Assembly: GCA_018303625.1 (NCBI GenBank)
Contig: JAGVXV010000001.1
Span: 1 to 56,266 of the forward strand
DNA: 56,266 bases
Reading direction: 5' to 3'
DNA from: Candidatus Woesearchaeota archaeon
Lineage (GTDB): Archaea > Nanobdellota > Nanobdellia > Woesearchaeales > GW2011-AR4
Below the pieces are notes generated by a model that did not search any database, was not told where the DNA came from, and worked only from the letters and a program-made list of their open reading frames with translations. Position numbers and translations under genes: made by a program. Below, one piece after another: positions 36,574 to 46,034 of this stretch (position 1 is its first letter; the number at the start of each line of letters is the position of its first letter).

Positions 36574-37971
36574 TTACATTTTAAGGGCTCTTAGCAAACT
36601 TTCTTGGCTGGGTTTTAGAATTTTGTCGGCTATGGTTCTGGCATTTGGACCAAATTCATAAGCTGGATAAACTGTAACCCCAGCAAGATGATAACCTCTG
36701 GGCACACGTGTATCTGGCCCTAAAAATGAATTTGCTTCTATTATTGTTGGCTTATCTTTTGAAGAATCAACGTGAACTTGCAGTCCTAAAATGCTTCTTT
36801 CAATTCTTGCATTTTCGCCAATTATGCAATAAGGGAAAATGACACTATGCGAAATATCAGTATTTGGTCCTATATTCACATCTTTTTCAATAGAGCTATA
36901 TCTAATTATTGCACCTTCATTTATTCTTACATCGCTTCCTATAAGCACATTCGGTCCAATTTTGACTGCGCCACTTTCCATCAATTCTTTTAATGATTTT
37001 CCTCCGTTATATTTTTGTTCATAAGTTCTTTCGTGTACCAATACTGATGTATCACTGGTTGGATTTTTATATCCTCTTGCTTTGAGCACATTACCTATCG
37101 ATGGAAATTCGCCTGCTAAGGCTCTTTCAACAGTCCTTAAATATTTGGGATTTGAGCCTAAATCAGCCCAATTGTCAATAGTACGAGCGTAAACCGGATA
37201 GCCTCTTTCAACAAGACCTTTTATTAAGTTGCGGGACATGTCAAATTCCCCCGATTCTTTTCTTCTTCCAGTTACAACCCAAGCTTCTCGTGCTATCGCC
37301 GCAAGTGCTGCGTTATCTAGAATATAACCGGCAGTATTAGCCTGTGCTACTACATCAGTTAATTGTACAGAATCTGATAAACCTAAAGCAGACAGCAATT
37401 CTTCTTCTGTTCGGGGTTTCTCTGTTATTTTCCTAACCCTGCCGCTAGCCCTGTCTAAATCCAACAAACCATAATCCCCTATTGTCTCTCTTGGGCTCAT
37501 TTCTGTAGCTAAAATTGTTATTACTGCGCCTCTTTCTTTGTGTAACCTAACTGCTTCCCTCCAATTAGCTTCGTAAAGATTATCGTTTGCTAGAACTATG
37601 CTATGGCCAGATATGTGATGGTTTGCTATGTTTCTTAAAATTGCATCACCAGGCCCATTGTTCAGAATGTCTTCAATGGGATCCGAATAAGATATATTAA
37701 CTTCAAACCTTTTTCTTCCGTCCCCAAATCTGTTGGAAAGCTGATCCCTATTTTCCAAATAACGGGTTATAATATAAAACTGCGTTAGGCCTATAGCCCT
37801 AAGCATTTCTATCTGCAGTTCAGATAATGGAATTCCAGTTACTCTCATAAGCCCTTTGGGTATCATGCTTGTTGCAGAGTACAAGCTAATTGGCCTGTTT
37901 CTTGTTCCCATTCCGCCGGAAGTCAAAACTACACTTACATCTTCCAACACTTTTTCATCTAAAGAATCCAT
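36574..37971 (-). CDS. Sugar-1-phosphate nucleotidyltransferase with left-handed beta-helix
   Basis: VVLTSGGMGTRNRPISLYSATSMIPKGLMRV; hexapeptide repeats at the C-terminus. Confidence 0.88.
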   Translation of the reverse strand: MDSLDEKVLEDVSVVLTSGGMGTRNRPISLYSATSMIPKGLMRVTGIPLSELQIEMLRAIGLTQFYIITRYLENRDQLSNRFGDGRKRFEVNISYSDPIEDILNNGPGDAILRNIANHHISGHSIVLANDNLYEANWREAVRLHKERGAVITILATEMSPRETIGDYGLLDLDRASGRVRKITEKPRTEEELLSALGLSDSVQLTDVVAQANTAGYILDNAALAAIAREAWVVTGRRKESGEFDMSRNLIKGLVERGYPVYARTIDNWADLGSNPKYLRTVERALAGEFPSIGNVLKARGYKNPTSDTSVLVHERTYEQKYNGGKSLKELMESGAVKIGPNVLIGSDVRINEGAIIRYSSIEKDVNIGPNTDISHSVIFPYCIIGENARIERSILGLQVHVDSSKDKPTIIEANSFLGPDTRVPRGYHLAGVTVYPAYEFGPNARTIADKILKPSQESLLRALKM

Positions 37972-38127
37972 TTTAATAAGAGGTAAAATCGGTAACTTTT
38001 AAACCTTTCTATTTTCACCACTTTAAAATAATAACTTATCTATCACTCCTCAAAAAATCTTCATGAAAATACAACTCCCACAAAAATTTAGGTCAAATTT
38101 ATAAATTGGATTCTATTACTTTATGAT

Positions 38128-40191
38128 ATGGAACTAAAGCAAATTTATCAGAAAATTTTAAGCGAGGCAAAGAAAAGGAACATTGACGATTTGGATAGGT
38201 TCAATAATATCAAACTGGAGATATTGAAGAAATATAAAATCAGTAAAATCCCTAAGAACGCAACAATCGCTTCCCTTGCCTCTGAAAAAGACAGGAAAGA
38301 TTTCAAAAAAATCCTTTCTATGAAGCCCACAAGGACAATTTCTGGAGTAGCGCCAATTGCATTGATGATGGACCCTTACCCATGCCCGCATACAATTAAA
38401 AGCATTGGGCCATGCTCTTATTGCCCGGGAGGCCCGGGAAGCCCTTTTGGAGATGTGCCGCAGAGCTATACTGGAAAAGAGCCTTCAACAAGAAGAGCAA
38501 TAAGGAACAATTACGACCCCTACCTCGGGGTTTTCAACAGGCTGGAGCATTATATTGCAATGAATCTAGTGCCAGAAAAGGCAGAGGTTATACTGCAGGG
38601 CGGCACATTCAGTTTTTTTCCTAAAATCTATCAGGAATATTTTGTGAAATATCTTCTTAAGGCAATGAACGATTTTTCTGTTTTGTTTTATAATGAAGAT
38701 AATATCAATATGAATAAATTCAACGCATTTTTTGAGATGCCCGCAGATATAGAAGACAATGAGAGGACAAAAAGAATTCATCAAAAGCTTTTATTCATAA
38801 AAAACCTGGATTTGAGCAATGGAGAAATTTTGAGCGCAGTCAATTATTTATTTTTTAATGAAAATACTGATTTTTTTAATGAGAAAAATAATTTAAATGA
38901 AGCAAATAAATTTTTAAATAAAATAGAGAATAATGAAATTAAAAACAAAATACTGGAACAATGGCAAAAAATAAACGGCCATGCAAATAATGAAAAAGAA
39001 AGCAACAATACTATAAAAAACAGCAATAATCCAATAAAAATAAATGAAAAAAATAATGAAATTTTAAAAATAAAAAATAACCACGATGCAAATCTTATTG
39101 CAATGAAAGAAGCAATCCAAAAGGCAAATTCCCAGAATAATTCTTCTTTAACTCTGGAGAAAATACAGGAGCAGAATGAGAATGCAAAAATAAGGTGCAT
39201 TGGGCTTACAATAGAGACAAAAAGCGATTACGGAAAGCTGGTGCAGGGCAATGAGATGTTAAGATTGGGGGCAACAAGGGTTGAGATAGGAATACAAAGC
39301 GTTTATGATGAAGTACTGGAAAAAACGAACAGGGGAAATACAGTAAAAGACAATGTTGAAAGCATACGCATTCTGAAGGACTTGGGCTTTAAAATCAATG
39401 CCCATTACATGCCCGGATTGCCCTTTACAACAAGAGGAATGGACAAAAAAGGCTTAAAGGAATTGTTTGAAAATGAGGCATATAGGCCTGATATGCTGAA
39501 AATTTATCCCTGCATGGTTTTGAAGGGAACAAGGCTTTATGATGATTACATAAAGGGAAATTTCAAGCCATTAAAAACAAAAGAGGCTGCCGAATTAATT
39601 GCATGGTTCAAGCAGTTTGTCCCAAAATACTGCAGAATTATGCGCGTCCAGAGGGACATTCCGACATACGCAACAGATGCCGGAGTTGACAGGACAAATC
39701 TGAGGCAGTACATTGAAAAAGAGCTGAAGAAAAGCAGCATAACATGCAATTGCATAAGATGCCGCGAAGTAGGGCATAAATTGCATCTAAACAAAAACCT
39801 GAAAATTGAAAGTCCGGAAATTGCAGTTATTGAGTACAAAGCCTCAAAAGGAAAAGAGTTTTTTATTTCATATGAAGATATTAAGGCAAATACTTTATTG
39901 GGATTTTGCAGATTAAGGTTTCCATCACAGTTTTTAAGAAAAGAAATTACTGAAAAAAGTGCTTTAATCAGGGAACTGCATGTTTTTGGCTCTGCTGTAA
40001 GCATCGGGAAAAAAGGAAGCATCCAGCATACGGGAATTGGGAAAATGCTGATGAAAAAAGCAGAGGAAATTGCCTTACAGAATCATAAAAATAAAATTGT
40101 TGTTATTTCTGGAATAGGCGCAAGGGATTATTACAAAAAATTAGGATATGAGGGGGAAGGGGCTTATATGGTGAAAAAATGGGATATGTAG
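38128..40191 (+). CDS. elp3: Elp3 radical SAM/GNAT protein with internal Asn/Lys-rich insertion
   Basis: CPHTIKSIGPCSYCPGGPGSPFGDVPQSYTGKEPSTRRAIRNNYDPY; GNAT HVFGSAVSIGKKGSIQHTGIGKMLM. Confidence 0.95.
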   Translation: MELKQIYQKILSEAKKRNIDDLDRFNNIKLEILKKYKISKIPKNATIASLASEKDRKDFKKILSMKPTRTISGVAPIALMMDPYPCPHTIKSIGPCSYCPGGPGSPFGDVPQSYTGKEPSTRRAIRNNYDPYLGVFNRLEHYIAMNLVPEKAEVILQGGTFSFFPKIYQEYFVKYLLKAMNDFSVLFYNEDNINMNKFNAFFEMPADIEDNERTKRIHQKLLFIKNLDLSNGEILSAVNYLFFNENTDFFNEKNNLNEANKFLNKIENNEIKNKILEQWQKINGHANNEKESNNTIKNSNNPIKINEKNNEILKIKNNHDANLIAMKEAIQKANSQNNSSLTLEKIQEQNENAKIRCIGLTIETKSDYGKLVQGNEMLRLGATRVEIGIQSVYDEVLEKTNRGNTVKDNVESIRILKDLGFKINAHYMPGLPFTTRGMDKKGLKELFENEAYRPDMLKIYPCMVLKGTRLYDDYIKGNFKPLKTKEAAELIAWFKQFVPKYCRIMRVQRDIPTYATDAGVDRTNLRQYIEKELKKSSITCNCIRCREVGHKLHLNKNLKIESPEIAVIEYKASKGKEFFISYEDIKANTLLGFCRLRFPSQFLRKEITEKSALIRELHVFGSAVSIGKKGSIQHTGIGKMLMKKAEEIALQNHKNKIVVISGIGARDYYKKLGYEGEGAYMVKKWDM

Positions 40192-40856
40192 ATGCTGTTC
40201 AGGCTGGAAAAATTCTTGGTTTGGACCCTAGTGCCGTTAGAAAATATGCTAATAGAGGTATATTAACTGCCCAAAAATCCGGCAAGAAGATGATGCTTGA
40301 TGACAGAGAGGTAGCTGACTTAAAAGCCGCGAGAGAATCTTGCAGCAATTTGGGCATAACAGTAAAAGAAATTTTTGTGCTTCATAAAGAAGGTGCCACT
40401 GGAAAATTTTTGGCAAAGCACTATGGATTACCGGACGGCAGTTTAGAAAAAACTTTAGCTTGGTACGCTTGGGAAAGGGAAATGCATGCGGAAACTGGTT
40501 ATGGCGAAGATATGTTGCTTACTGGGGAAGTGGCAGCCAGATTAAAGCTCAGCTCCAAACCTCCTGTATACTCTCTTGTTGCTGCAGGAAGGCTTCAAAG
40601 CTATCCTTTTAACGGAACTAGTTTAATTTCACTCCAGTCTTTGGTTTCTTATCTTGGAGATAGGGTAAAGGAGCCACTTTATACTTCCAGGGAGGCACTT
40701 GAACTATTGAGAAAGAGCGGCATAAATGGCATAACTATTGCAAACATTGATACAGTTGCATTAAGCGAGAAAATCGGAATAAAGATCCAGGAAAAAAGAA
40801 TGAGCACTTATAGATTTACATTGGATGATATAGGCCAATTGAGAAAAAACCTGTAA
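40179..40856 (+). CDS. Protein with tandem MerR/excisionase-like HTH motifs
   Basis: VDAVQAGKILGLDPSAVRKYANRGILTAQKSGKKMMLDDREV; second copy LLTGEVAARLKLSSKPPVYSLVAAGRLQSYPFNGTSLISL. Confidence 0.65.
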   Translation: MGYVDAVQAGKILGLDPSAVRKYANRGILTAQKSGKKMMLDDREVADLKAARESCSNLGITVKEIFVLHKEGATGKFLAKHYGLPDGSLEKTLAWYAWEREMHAETGYGEDMLLTGEVAARLKLSSKPPVYSLVAAGRLQSYPFNGTSLISLQSLVSYLGDRVKEPLYTSREALELLRKSGINGITIANIDTVALSEKIGIKIQEKRMSTYRFTLDDIGQLRKNL

Positions 40857-40857
40857 A

Positions 40858-42237
40858 TCACAACTCAATGTCATTAACAGCCCTCTGCACAACTTCGCTT
40901 AAGGCGGGATGAACATGTACTGCATTTCTGATATTGTCCACAGTCCCGTTGCCGGATTTCATTGCGACAATTACCTCTTGTATCAATGTTGAAGCATCTG
41001 TTCCAATAATATGGCAGCCCAGGATTTTCCTTGTTTTTTTATGCGCTAAAATTTTGACAAAGCCATCCTTGTCCTGCAATGCAAGGCCCATGCCGGTGTT
41101 CATATAACTATATTTCCCGATAGCGTAAGAAATCTTTTTTTCCTTGAGTTCCCGCTCTGTATAGCCGACGCCTGCAATCTGCGGAGAAGTGAAAATTGCA
41201 TGTGGCATTGCCCGGTAATCAATCTTCCTTTTTTCATGAAAAATGTTGTTATAAACATAATTTGCCTCGAGGTTTGCGCTATGCTTGAACAAAAATTTTC
41301 CTGCTATATCCCCTAAAGCCCATACCCCCTTCACATTAGTTTCCATAAACTCGTTTACATTTACAAATCCCCTATCATTAATTCGGACATCGGTTTTTTT
41401 CACATCAAGGATATCTGTATTCGGGATTCTTCCGGCAGCAACAAGCAGCTGCTCTGAAATAATCTTTTTCTTCTTCCCATTTTTTTCCGCTATAACAACA
41501 AAATTTTTTCCTTTTCTGGAAACTTTCACCGCGTTATAGCCCAAAAGCACATTGTATTTTTTCCTGAAAATTTCAGTAAACTTTTCTGCAATTTCAATGT
41601 CCTCATTTGGAACCAAAAGCTCATTGTGCTGTATTATTGTTATTTTTGCCCCCAAAGAGCCGAAGAAATGCGCCAGTTCAGCCGCAATATAGCCTCCGCC
41701 TATAACCGTCATTGTTTTTGGCAGCTTTTTCAGCCTCAAAGCCCCATCGCTTGTTATGAAATCAACATCGCTTAAGCCTTCAATCTTCGGGATAAAAGGC
41801 CTTGTGCCTGCTGCTATGACAATCTTGTCAGCAGTTATTGTTTCCTTGCCAACTTTTAATGTTTTGAATCCAACGAATTTTCCCTCTGTTTTATACAAAG
41901 TCGTATTTTTATCTGCCTTAATTCCCTCTTCAATCCCTTTTGCGTCCTTATCAACTATTTTTGAGACTCTGTCAACAATTTTCCTGAAATTAATTTTATT
42001 TATTTTGGATTCAATGCCAAACTTTTTTGAGCTCTTTATTATTTCAGCAACATCAGCGCTGTGAATAAGCATTTTTGACGGGATGCAGCCCCTGTTCAGG
42101 CATGTGCCCCCCATAGGGCCGTTTTCGACAACAGCGACTTTAATTCCCTTATCAGCTGCTGCCGAAGAAACATTGAGGCCGGAACCAGCGCCAATCACAA
42201 TAAGGCCAAATTTTTTCATATTACCTTTTTTAAACAA
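40858..42237 (-). CDS. Pyridine nucleotide-disulfide oxidoreductase (dihydrolipoamide dehydrogenase/mercuric reductase-like)
   Basis: GGTCLNRGCIPSKMLIHSADV; HVHPALSEVVQ. Confidence 0.9.
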   Translation of the reverse strand: MFKKGNMKKFGLIVIGAGSGLNVSSAAADKGIKVAVVENGPMGGTCLNRGCIPSKMLIHSADVAEIIKSSKKFGIESKINKINFRKIVDRVSKIVDKDAKGIEEGIKADKNTTLYKTEGKFVGFKTLKVGKETITADKIVIAAGTRPFIPKIEGLSDVDFITSDGALRLKKLPKTMTVIGGGYIAAELAHFFGSLGAKITIIQHNELLVPNEDIEIAEKFTEIFRKKYNVLLGYNAVKVSRKGKNFVVIAEKNGKKKKIISEQLLVAAGRIPNTDILDVKKTDVRINDRGFVNVNEFMETNVKGVWALGDIAGKFLFKHSANLEANYVYNNIFHEKRKIDYRAMPHAIFTSPQIAGVGYTERELKEKKISYAIGKYSYMNTGMGLALQDKDGFVKILAHKKTRKILGCHIIGTDASTLIQEVIVAMKSGNGTVDNIRNAVHVHPALSEVVQRAVNDIEL

Positions 42238-42279
42238 ATATTATTTAAATATTTCCAATATTCCCCGATTTAAGGTAAA

Positions 42280-43227
42280 ATGCCACACCAAATTCCAGAT
42301 TCGGAGAAAATAGAATTCAAGGAAAAGTTTGTTGAGCGCTATAAGGCCCTGACAAACTGGGAGGAATTTAAGAAATACTCTTTGTCTTTTTTAAGAAGAT
42401 CCATAAGAGTGAACACAATAAAAATTTCAATAGAAAACCTAAAAAAAAGACTGGACGAGAACTGGAATCTGGAGCCGGTGCCATGGTGCAAAGAAGGCTT
42501 TTGGATTGAGCATAAGGAAAAAGAAAGAAGGGATATAGGGAACTTAATTGAGCATAGTTTAGGCTACTTCTATGCCCAGGAAGCAGCCTCTATGATTCCC
42601 CCTCTTGTTTTAGGGCCAAAAGAAGATGAAGTTGTCCTGGACATGGCAGCTTCCCCGGGCAGCAAAACAACGCAGATAGCCGCTTTAATGGGTAATAAGG
42701 GGTTTTTAATAGCAAATGACTACACAACTGAAAGAATGAAGCCATTAAGCATCAATCTGCAGAGATGCGGCGTTTCGAATGCAATAATAACCTTAATGCA
42801 GGGCCAGTGGTTCAAGGAGATGCTGTTTGACAAAATTTTGCTTGATGCGCCATGCTCCGGAACCGGCACAATAAGGAAAAGCCTGAAAACACTGAGGATT
42901 TGGAATCCTGTCATGGTAAAAAGATTGGCAGGAACTCAAAGGCAGCTGATTGATACAGCCTTTAAAAATCTGAAACAAGGAGGAATTTTAGTTTATTCTA
43001 CGTGCAGCTTGGAGCCTGAAGAGAATGAGGGCGTTATAGATTTTTTATTAAATAAATATGAAAATGCTGAATTAGAGCCAATAAAACTATCCAATATTAA
43101 AAAAAGCGAGCCAATATTAAATTTTGAAAATAAAAAATATAATGATGAAATAAAAAAATGCCTTAGAATCTGGCCGCAGGATAATGACACAGAAGGCTTT
43201 TTTGTTGCCAAAATAAGAAAATCATAG
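42280..43227 (+). CDS. NOL1/NOP2/Sun-family RNA m5C methyltransferase
   Basis: DMAASPGSKTTQIAALM; LDAPCSGTGTIRK; VYSTCSLEPEENE. Confidence 0.93.
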   Translation: MPHQIPDSEKIEFKEKFVERYKALTNWEEFKKYSLSFLRRSIRVNTIKISIENLKKRLDENWNLEPVPWCKEGFWIEHKEKERRDIGNLIEHSLGYFYAQEAASMIPPLVLGPKEDEVVLDMAASPGSKTTQIAALMGNKGFLIANDYTTERMKPLSINLQRCGVSNAIITLMQGQWFKEMLFDKILLDAPCSGTGTIRKSLKTLRIWNPVMVKRLAGTQRQLIDTAFKNLKQGGILVYSTCSLEPEENEGVIDFLLNKYENAELEPIKLSNIKKSEPILNFENKKYNDEIKKCLRIWPQDNDTEGFFVAKIRKS

Positions 43228-43298
43228 ATAAAAACAAAAAATGCCAGGCAAACCCCTTTTTCTACCTGATTCTTCATTGCGAAGATTATAAAAATGGC

Positions 43299-43646
43299 TC
43301 ATTTGGGCAACATTGGGGCCATGCCATATAAAACTTGCATTCCTGCACTCTTCCAATAATCCATGTCAGGGATAAACGGCGTGATTTTTTCATGGTAATA
43401 AAGAAGCCATGAGGAGGATTTGACGGCTGTCAGCATCAGCATCTCATTAAGCGGCGTATTCAGCCAAGTGTCAAGACTAAGCGGATTTGAGTTTTGATCT
43501 GTTAAGAATAAGCCAAACATCATCCATGATCCCAACTTGAAATTGTCATCAACCGTTTCCTCAAGCCCGGCATTAAAGGCACTCAAACAACTGGCTTTTT
43601 GCGCCATTTCTTGCTTTTTAGAAATCCAATAATCCATATGAGCCAA
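43299..43646 (-). CDS. Hypothetical protein
   Basis: ORF only. Confidence 0.45.
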   Translation of the reverse strand: MAHMDYWISKKQEMAQKASCLSAFNAGLEETVDDNFKLGSWMMFGLFLTDQNSNPLSLDTWLNTPLNEMLMLTAVKSSSWLLYYHEKITPFIPDMDYWKSAGMQVLYGMAPMLPK

Positions 43647-43680
43647 CTTTAGGGCATACTATATAATAATTTCTAAAAAC

Positions 43681-44196
43681 CTAAACCTTAAACCCGTTGC
43701 TCATCTTTAATTCTTTTATCTGGGTTTTTAAGAATTCAATTGTCTTTTCATTGCTCTGGTTATTTAAAATATTTCCGCATTCAGGGCATCTGAACTCAAA
43801 GTCAGTTGCCTTATCAAAATTAACCCTGACGCACGCATTCGGGCAAAGGAAAAAGTTGTCCTTGTTTTTTTCCTCTTCAAAAAGCCTTTCATTGTATTTC
43901 TCAAGTTTCTGCTTTTTCACAATCCCCATCAGATCCTTGACCCTTCTCTTGTTGAAAGTCCAGTAGCTTATGTACCATCCCTTCTGCCTGTCCTTTTTCC
44001 TGTAGTAAGTGACTAAATTATGGTTATACAGCCTGTATAGTATGTTCCTTATCTGATGGATGTCTGTATCTGTCTTTTCCGCTATCTTGAAATCAGAAAT
44101 ATTCTTCTTGTCTTTAAGAAATTCAACTACCTTCAAGCTGTCTTCGCCAACAACTTCCTTCACTGTCTCAAAAATTTTGGTGTTTGTTATCTTCAT
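43681..44196 (-). CDS. tfe: Transcription factor E (TFIIE-alpha homolog)
   Basis: wHTH plus zinc ribbon FFLCPNACVRVNFDKATDFEFRCPECGNIL. Confidence 0.88.
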   Translation of the reverse strand: MKITNTKIFETVKEVVGEDSLKVVEFLKDKKNISDFKIAEKTDTDIHQIRNILYRLYNHNLVTYYRKKDRQKGWYISYWTFNKRRVKDLMGIVKKQKLEKYNERLFEEEKNKDNFFLCPNACVRVNFDKATDFEFRCPECGNILNNQSNEKTIEFLKTQIKELKMSNGFKV

Positions 44197-44211
44197 TTTC
44201 GTTAGAGTAAA

Positions 44212-44284
44212 ATCCTACCCTTGCGGCGAGGCAAGGAGAAAAGAGGTGATTCAAAAACTCCTCTGCCCGCTCAAAAGGTAGGAT
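44212..44284. ncRNA. Compact multi-stem element upstream of tfe
   Basis: ATCCTACC/GGTAGGAT closing stem, CCTTGC-GGCGAG-GCAAGG hairpin, AGAGG/CCTCT hairpin. Confidence 0.5.
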
Positions 44285-44548
44285 AATTTAAATAACATGA
44301 TATTGCGTATTGTTTTCTTTCACCTTTTTTTCCAACCAACCCCCTTTTCCCCGAATTAGAGTGAGGTATGAGTATTTGTCAGCTCTGTGAAACAAGCCCA
44401 GAACCCCATAACTTCCACTATCAGTCGGACTTGCATACTCTTTGAGCGCTTGTTATATATAAATGTTTCTATTTTTTATAGTATATTTTTGAATATATAG
44501 CTTCTATGCCATAAAAACTATTTAAATTTTTCTGTTTTTTTGATTATC

Positions 44549-44986
44549 ATGGAGAAAGAAAAGTCAGCCGGGGCAGTCGTTTTTATTGCAGAAAAAGACG
44601 GCATTAAGTACCTTTTATTGCATTACGAGGCAGGCCACTGGGATTTTCCCAAAGGGCACGTTGAAAAAAATGAGACAGCGGAGGAAGCAGCAAAAAGGGA
44701 AGTCAAGGAAGAAACCGGCATTGAAAAAATTGAAATTTTACCCAAATTCAAGGAAAAAATACATTACTTTTACAAGCTTGAAGGCGCATTAAAAAGCAAG
44801 GAAGTTGTTTTCTTTCTTGCAAAAACAGGGCAGAAAGAGGTCAATATAAGCTTTGAGCACATTGGCTTTGCATGGCTTACTTATGATGAGGCTTTAGAAA
44901 GGCTGACTTACAAAACTGCCAAGGATATTTTAAAGAAAGCGAATGGTTTTTTGGGCAAGAATAAGGGTTTAAACGAATTCTGTTAA
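44549..44986 (+). CDS. NUDIX hydrolase (Ap4A hydrolase-like)
   Basis: GHVEKNETAEEAAKREVKEETGI Nudix box. Confidence 0.92.
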   Translation: MEKEKSAGAVVFIAEKDGIKYLLLHYEAGHWDFPKGHVEKNETAEEAAKREVKEETGIEKIEILPKFKEKIHYFYKLEGALKSKEVVFFLAKTGQKEVNISFEHIGFAWLTYDEALERLTYKTAKDILKKANGFLGKNKGLNEFC

Positions 44987-45038
44987 AGGATACTTAAATG
45001 CAAAATTTTAAATATAAGTTTGTATATACATATATACT

Positions 45039-45812
45039 ATGGAAACAAAGTTAGTTCAAAGGTTTGGAAACAGCGGCCACGTTGTTTTGCCTAAGGAATA
45101 TGTGGGCAAAAGAATAAGATTTATTACAAAGCCCAAAACTTTTGAAGATATAAAATCTGAAATATTTGGAATTCTAAATCCTTATTTAGAATATGTATTG
45201 GCAGTATACTTGTACGGATCTTACGCCAGAAACGAGCAAACACTAGATTCCGATGTAGATATATTGGTAATAACCTATACAAAATTGAAAATAATCGAAA
45301 AGATAAGTGATTACTCTATTGTTTCTATTACTTTAAACGAGCTTGAAGACACTTTAAACAAGAATGCTATATTGATTCTGCCAATAATCAAGGAAGCCAA
45401 AACTATAGTCAACCCGGGTTTATTGGAAAAATACAGGGAACTCAATTTTACAGTAAAAAACACAAAAAATTTTATCGATGCCACCATAGCGATTTTGGAA
45501 TTGGATAAAAAAGGTGTTGAAATGGGCTTTGAAATCGGAAGCATTATTTACTCCTTGATGCTGCGAATAAGAGGATTACTAATGATGAGGCTTATCCGGG
45601 AAAATAATTTATATTCAAAATCAGCTTTATTCAGCTTCTTGGAGAATTGCGGCGTAACAAAAGAAAAAATTGAAGAGCTTTATAGAATCTATTCCGATGA
45701 AAGAAAAGGCATTAGGGTTAGGAAAAGCAGTTTAATAAATAAAGAAGATGCTGAGAAATTATTGGGAATAGCCCAAAATCTATTGGGGGAAATAAAGGCA
45801 TCATTTAAATGA
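45039..45812 (+). CDS. AbrB-like + MNT nucleotidyltransferase + HEPN-like fusion
   Basis: N-term VQRFGNSGHVVLPKEYVGK; GSYARNEQTLDSDVDILV; alpha-helical C-terminus. Confidence 0.65.
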   Translation: METKLVQRFGNSGHVVLPKEYVGKRIRFITKPKTFEDIKSEIFGILNPYLEYVLAVYLYGSYARNEQTLDSDVDILVITYTKLKIIEKISDYSIVSITLNELEDTLNKNAILILPIIKEAKTIVNPGLLEKYRELNFTVKNTKNFIDATIAILELDKKGVEMGFEIGSIIYSLMLRIRGLLMMRLIRENNLYSKSALFSFLENCGVTKEKIEELYRIYSDERKGIRVRKSSLINKEDAEKLLGIAQNLLGEIKASFK

Positions 45813-46018
45813 GCAAGAAAAAATACAAGAAAGGCGTTGAAAGCATAAGGAAGGAAATTGATATTCATAGGAATGTAAAGCTCGGAAAAGCCCTGGAAGA
45901 GGGAAATACCGATTTGGCGGCATATTATGAAAAAGAAATAAAAAGGCTGGAGGAGCAATTAAAGGAGAAGGAAATAAAATTGCTGCCAAGAAGCAGAAGA
46001 TTGAAGGTTAAAAAGTGA
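45809..46018 (+). CDS. Small charged protein
   Basis: Overlaps the preceding stop (ATGA). Confidence 0.5.
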   Translation: MSKKKYKKGVESIRKEIDIHRNVKLGKALEEGNTDLAAYYEKEIKRLEEQLKEKEIKLLPRSRRLKVKK

Positions 46019-46034
46019 AATATGCTGGGTTATT

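Noticed and set aside
44212-44284. tRNA gene
   Set aside because: 73 nt and a closing stem, but no D-loop, anticodon or T-loop (TTC) landmarks in the right places.
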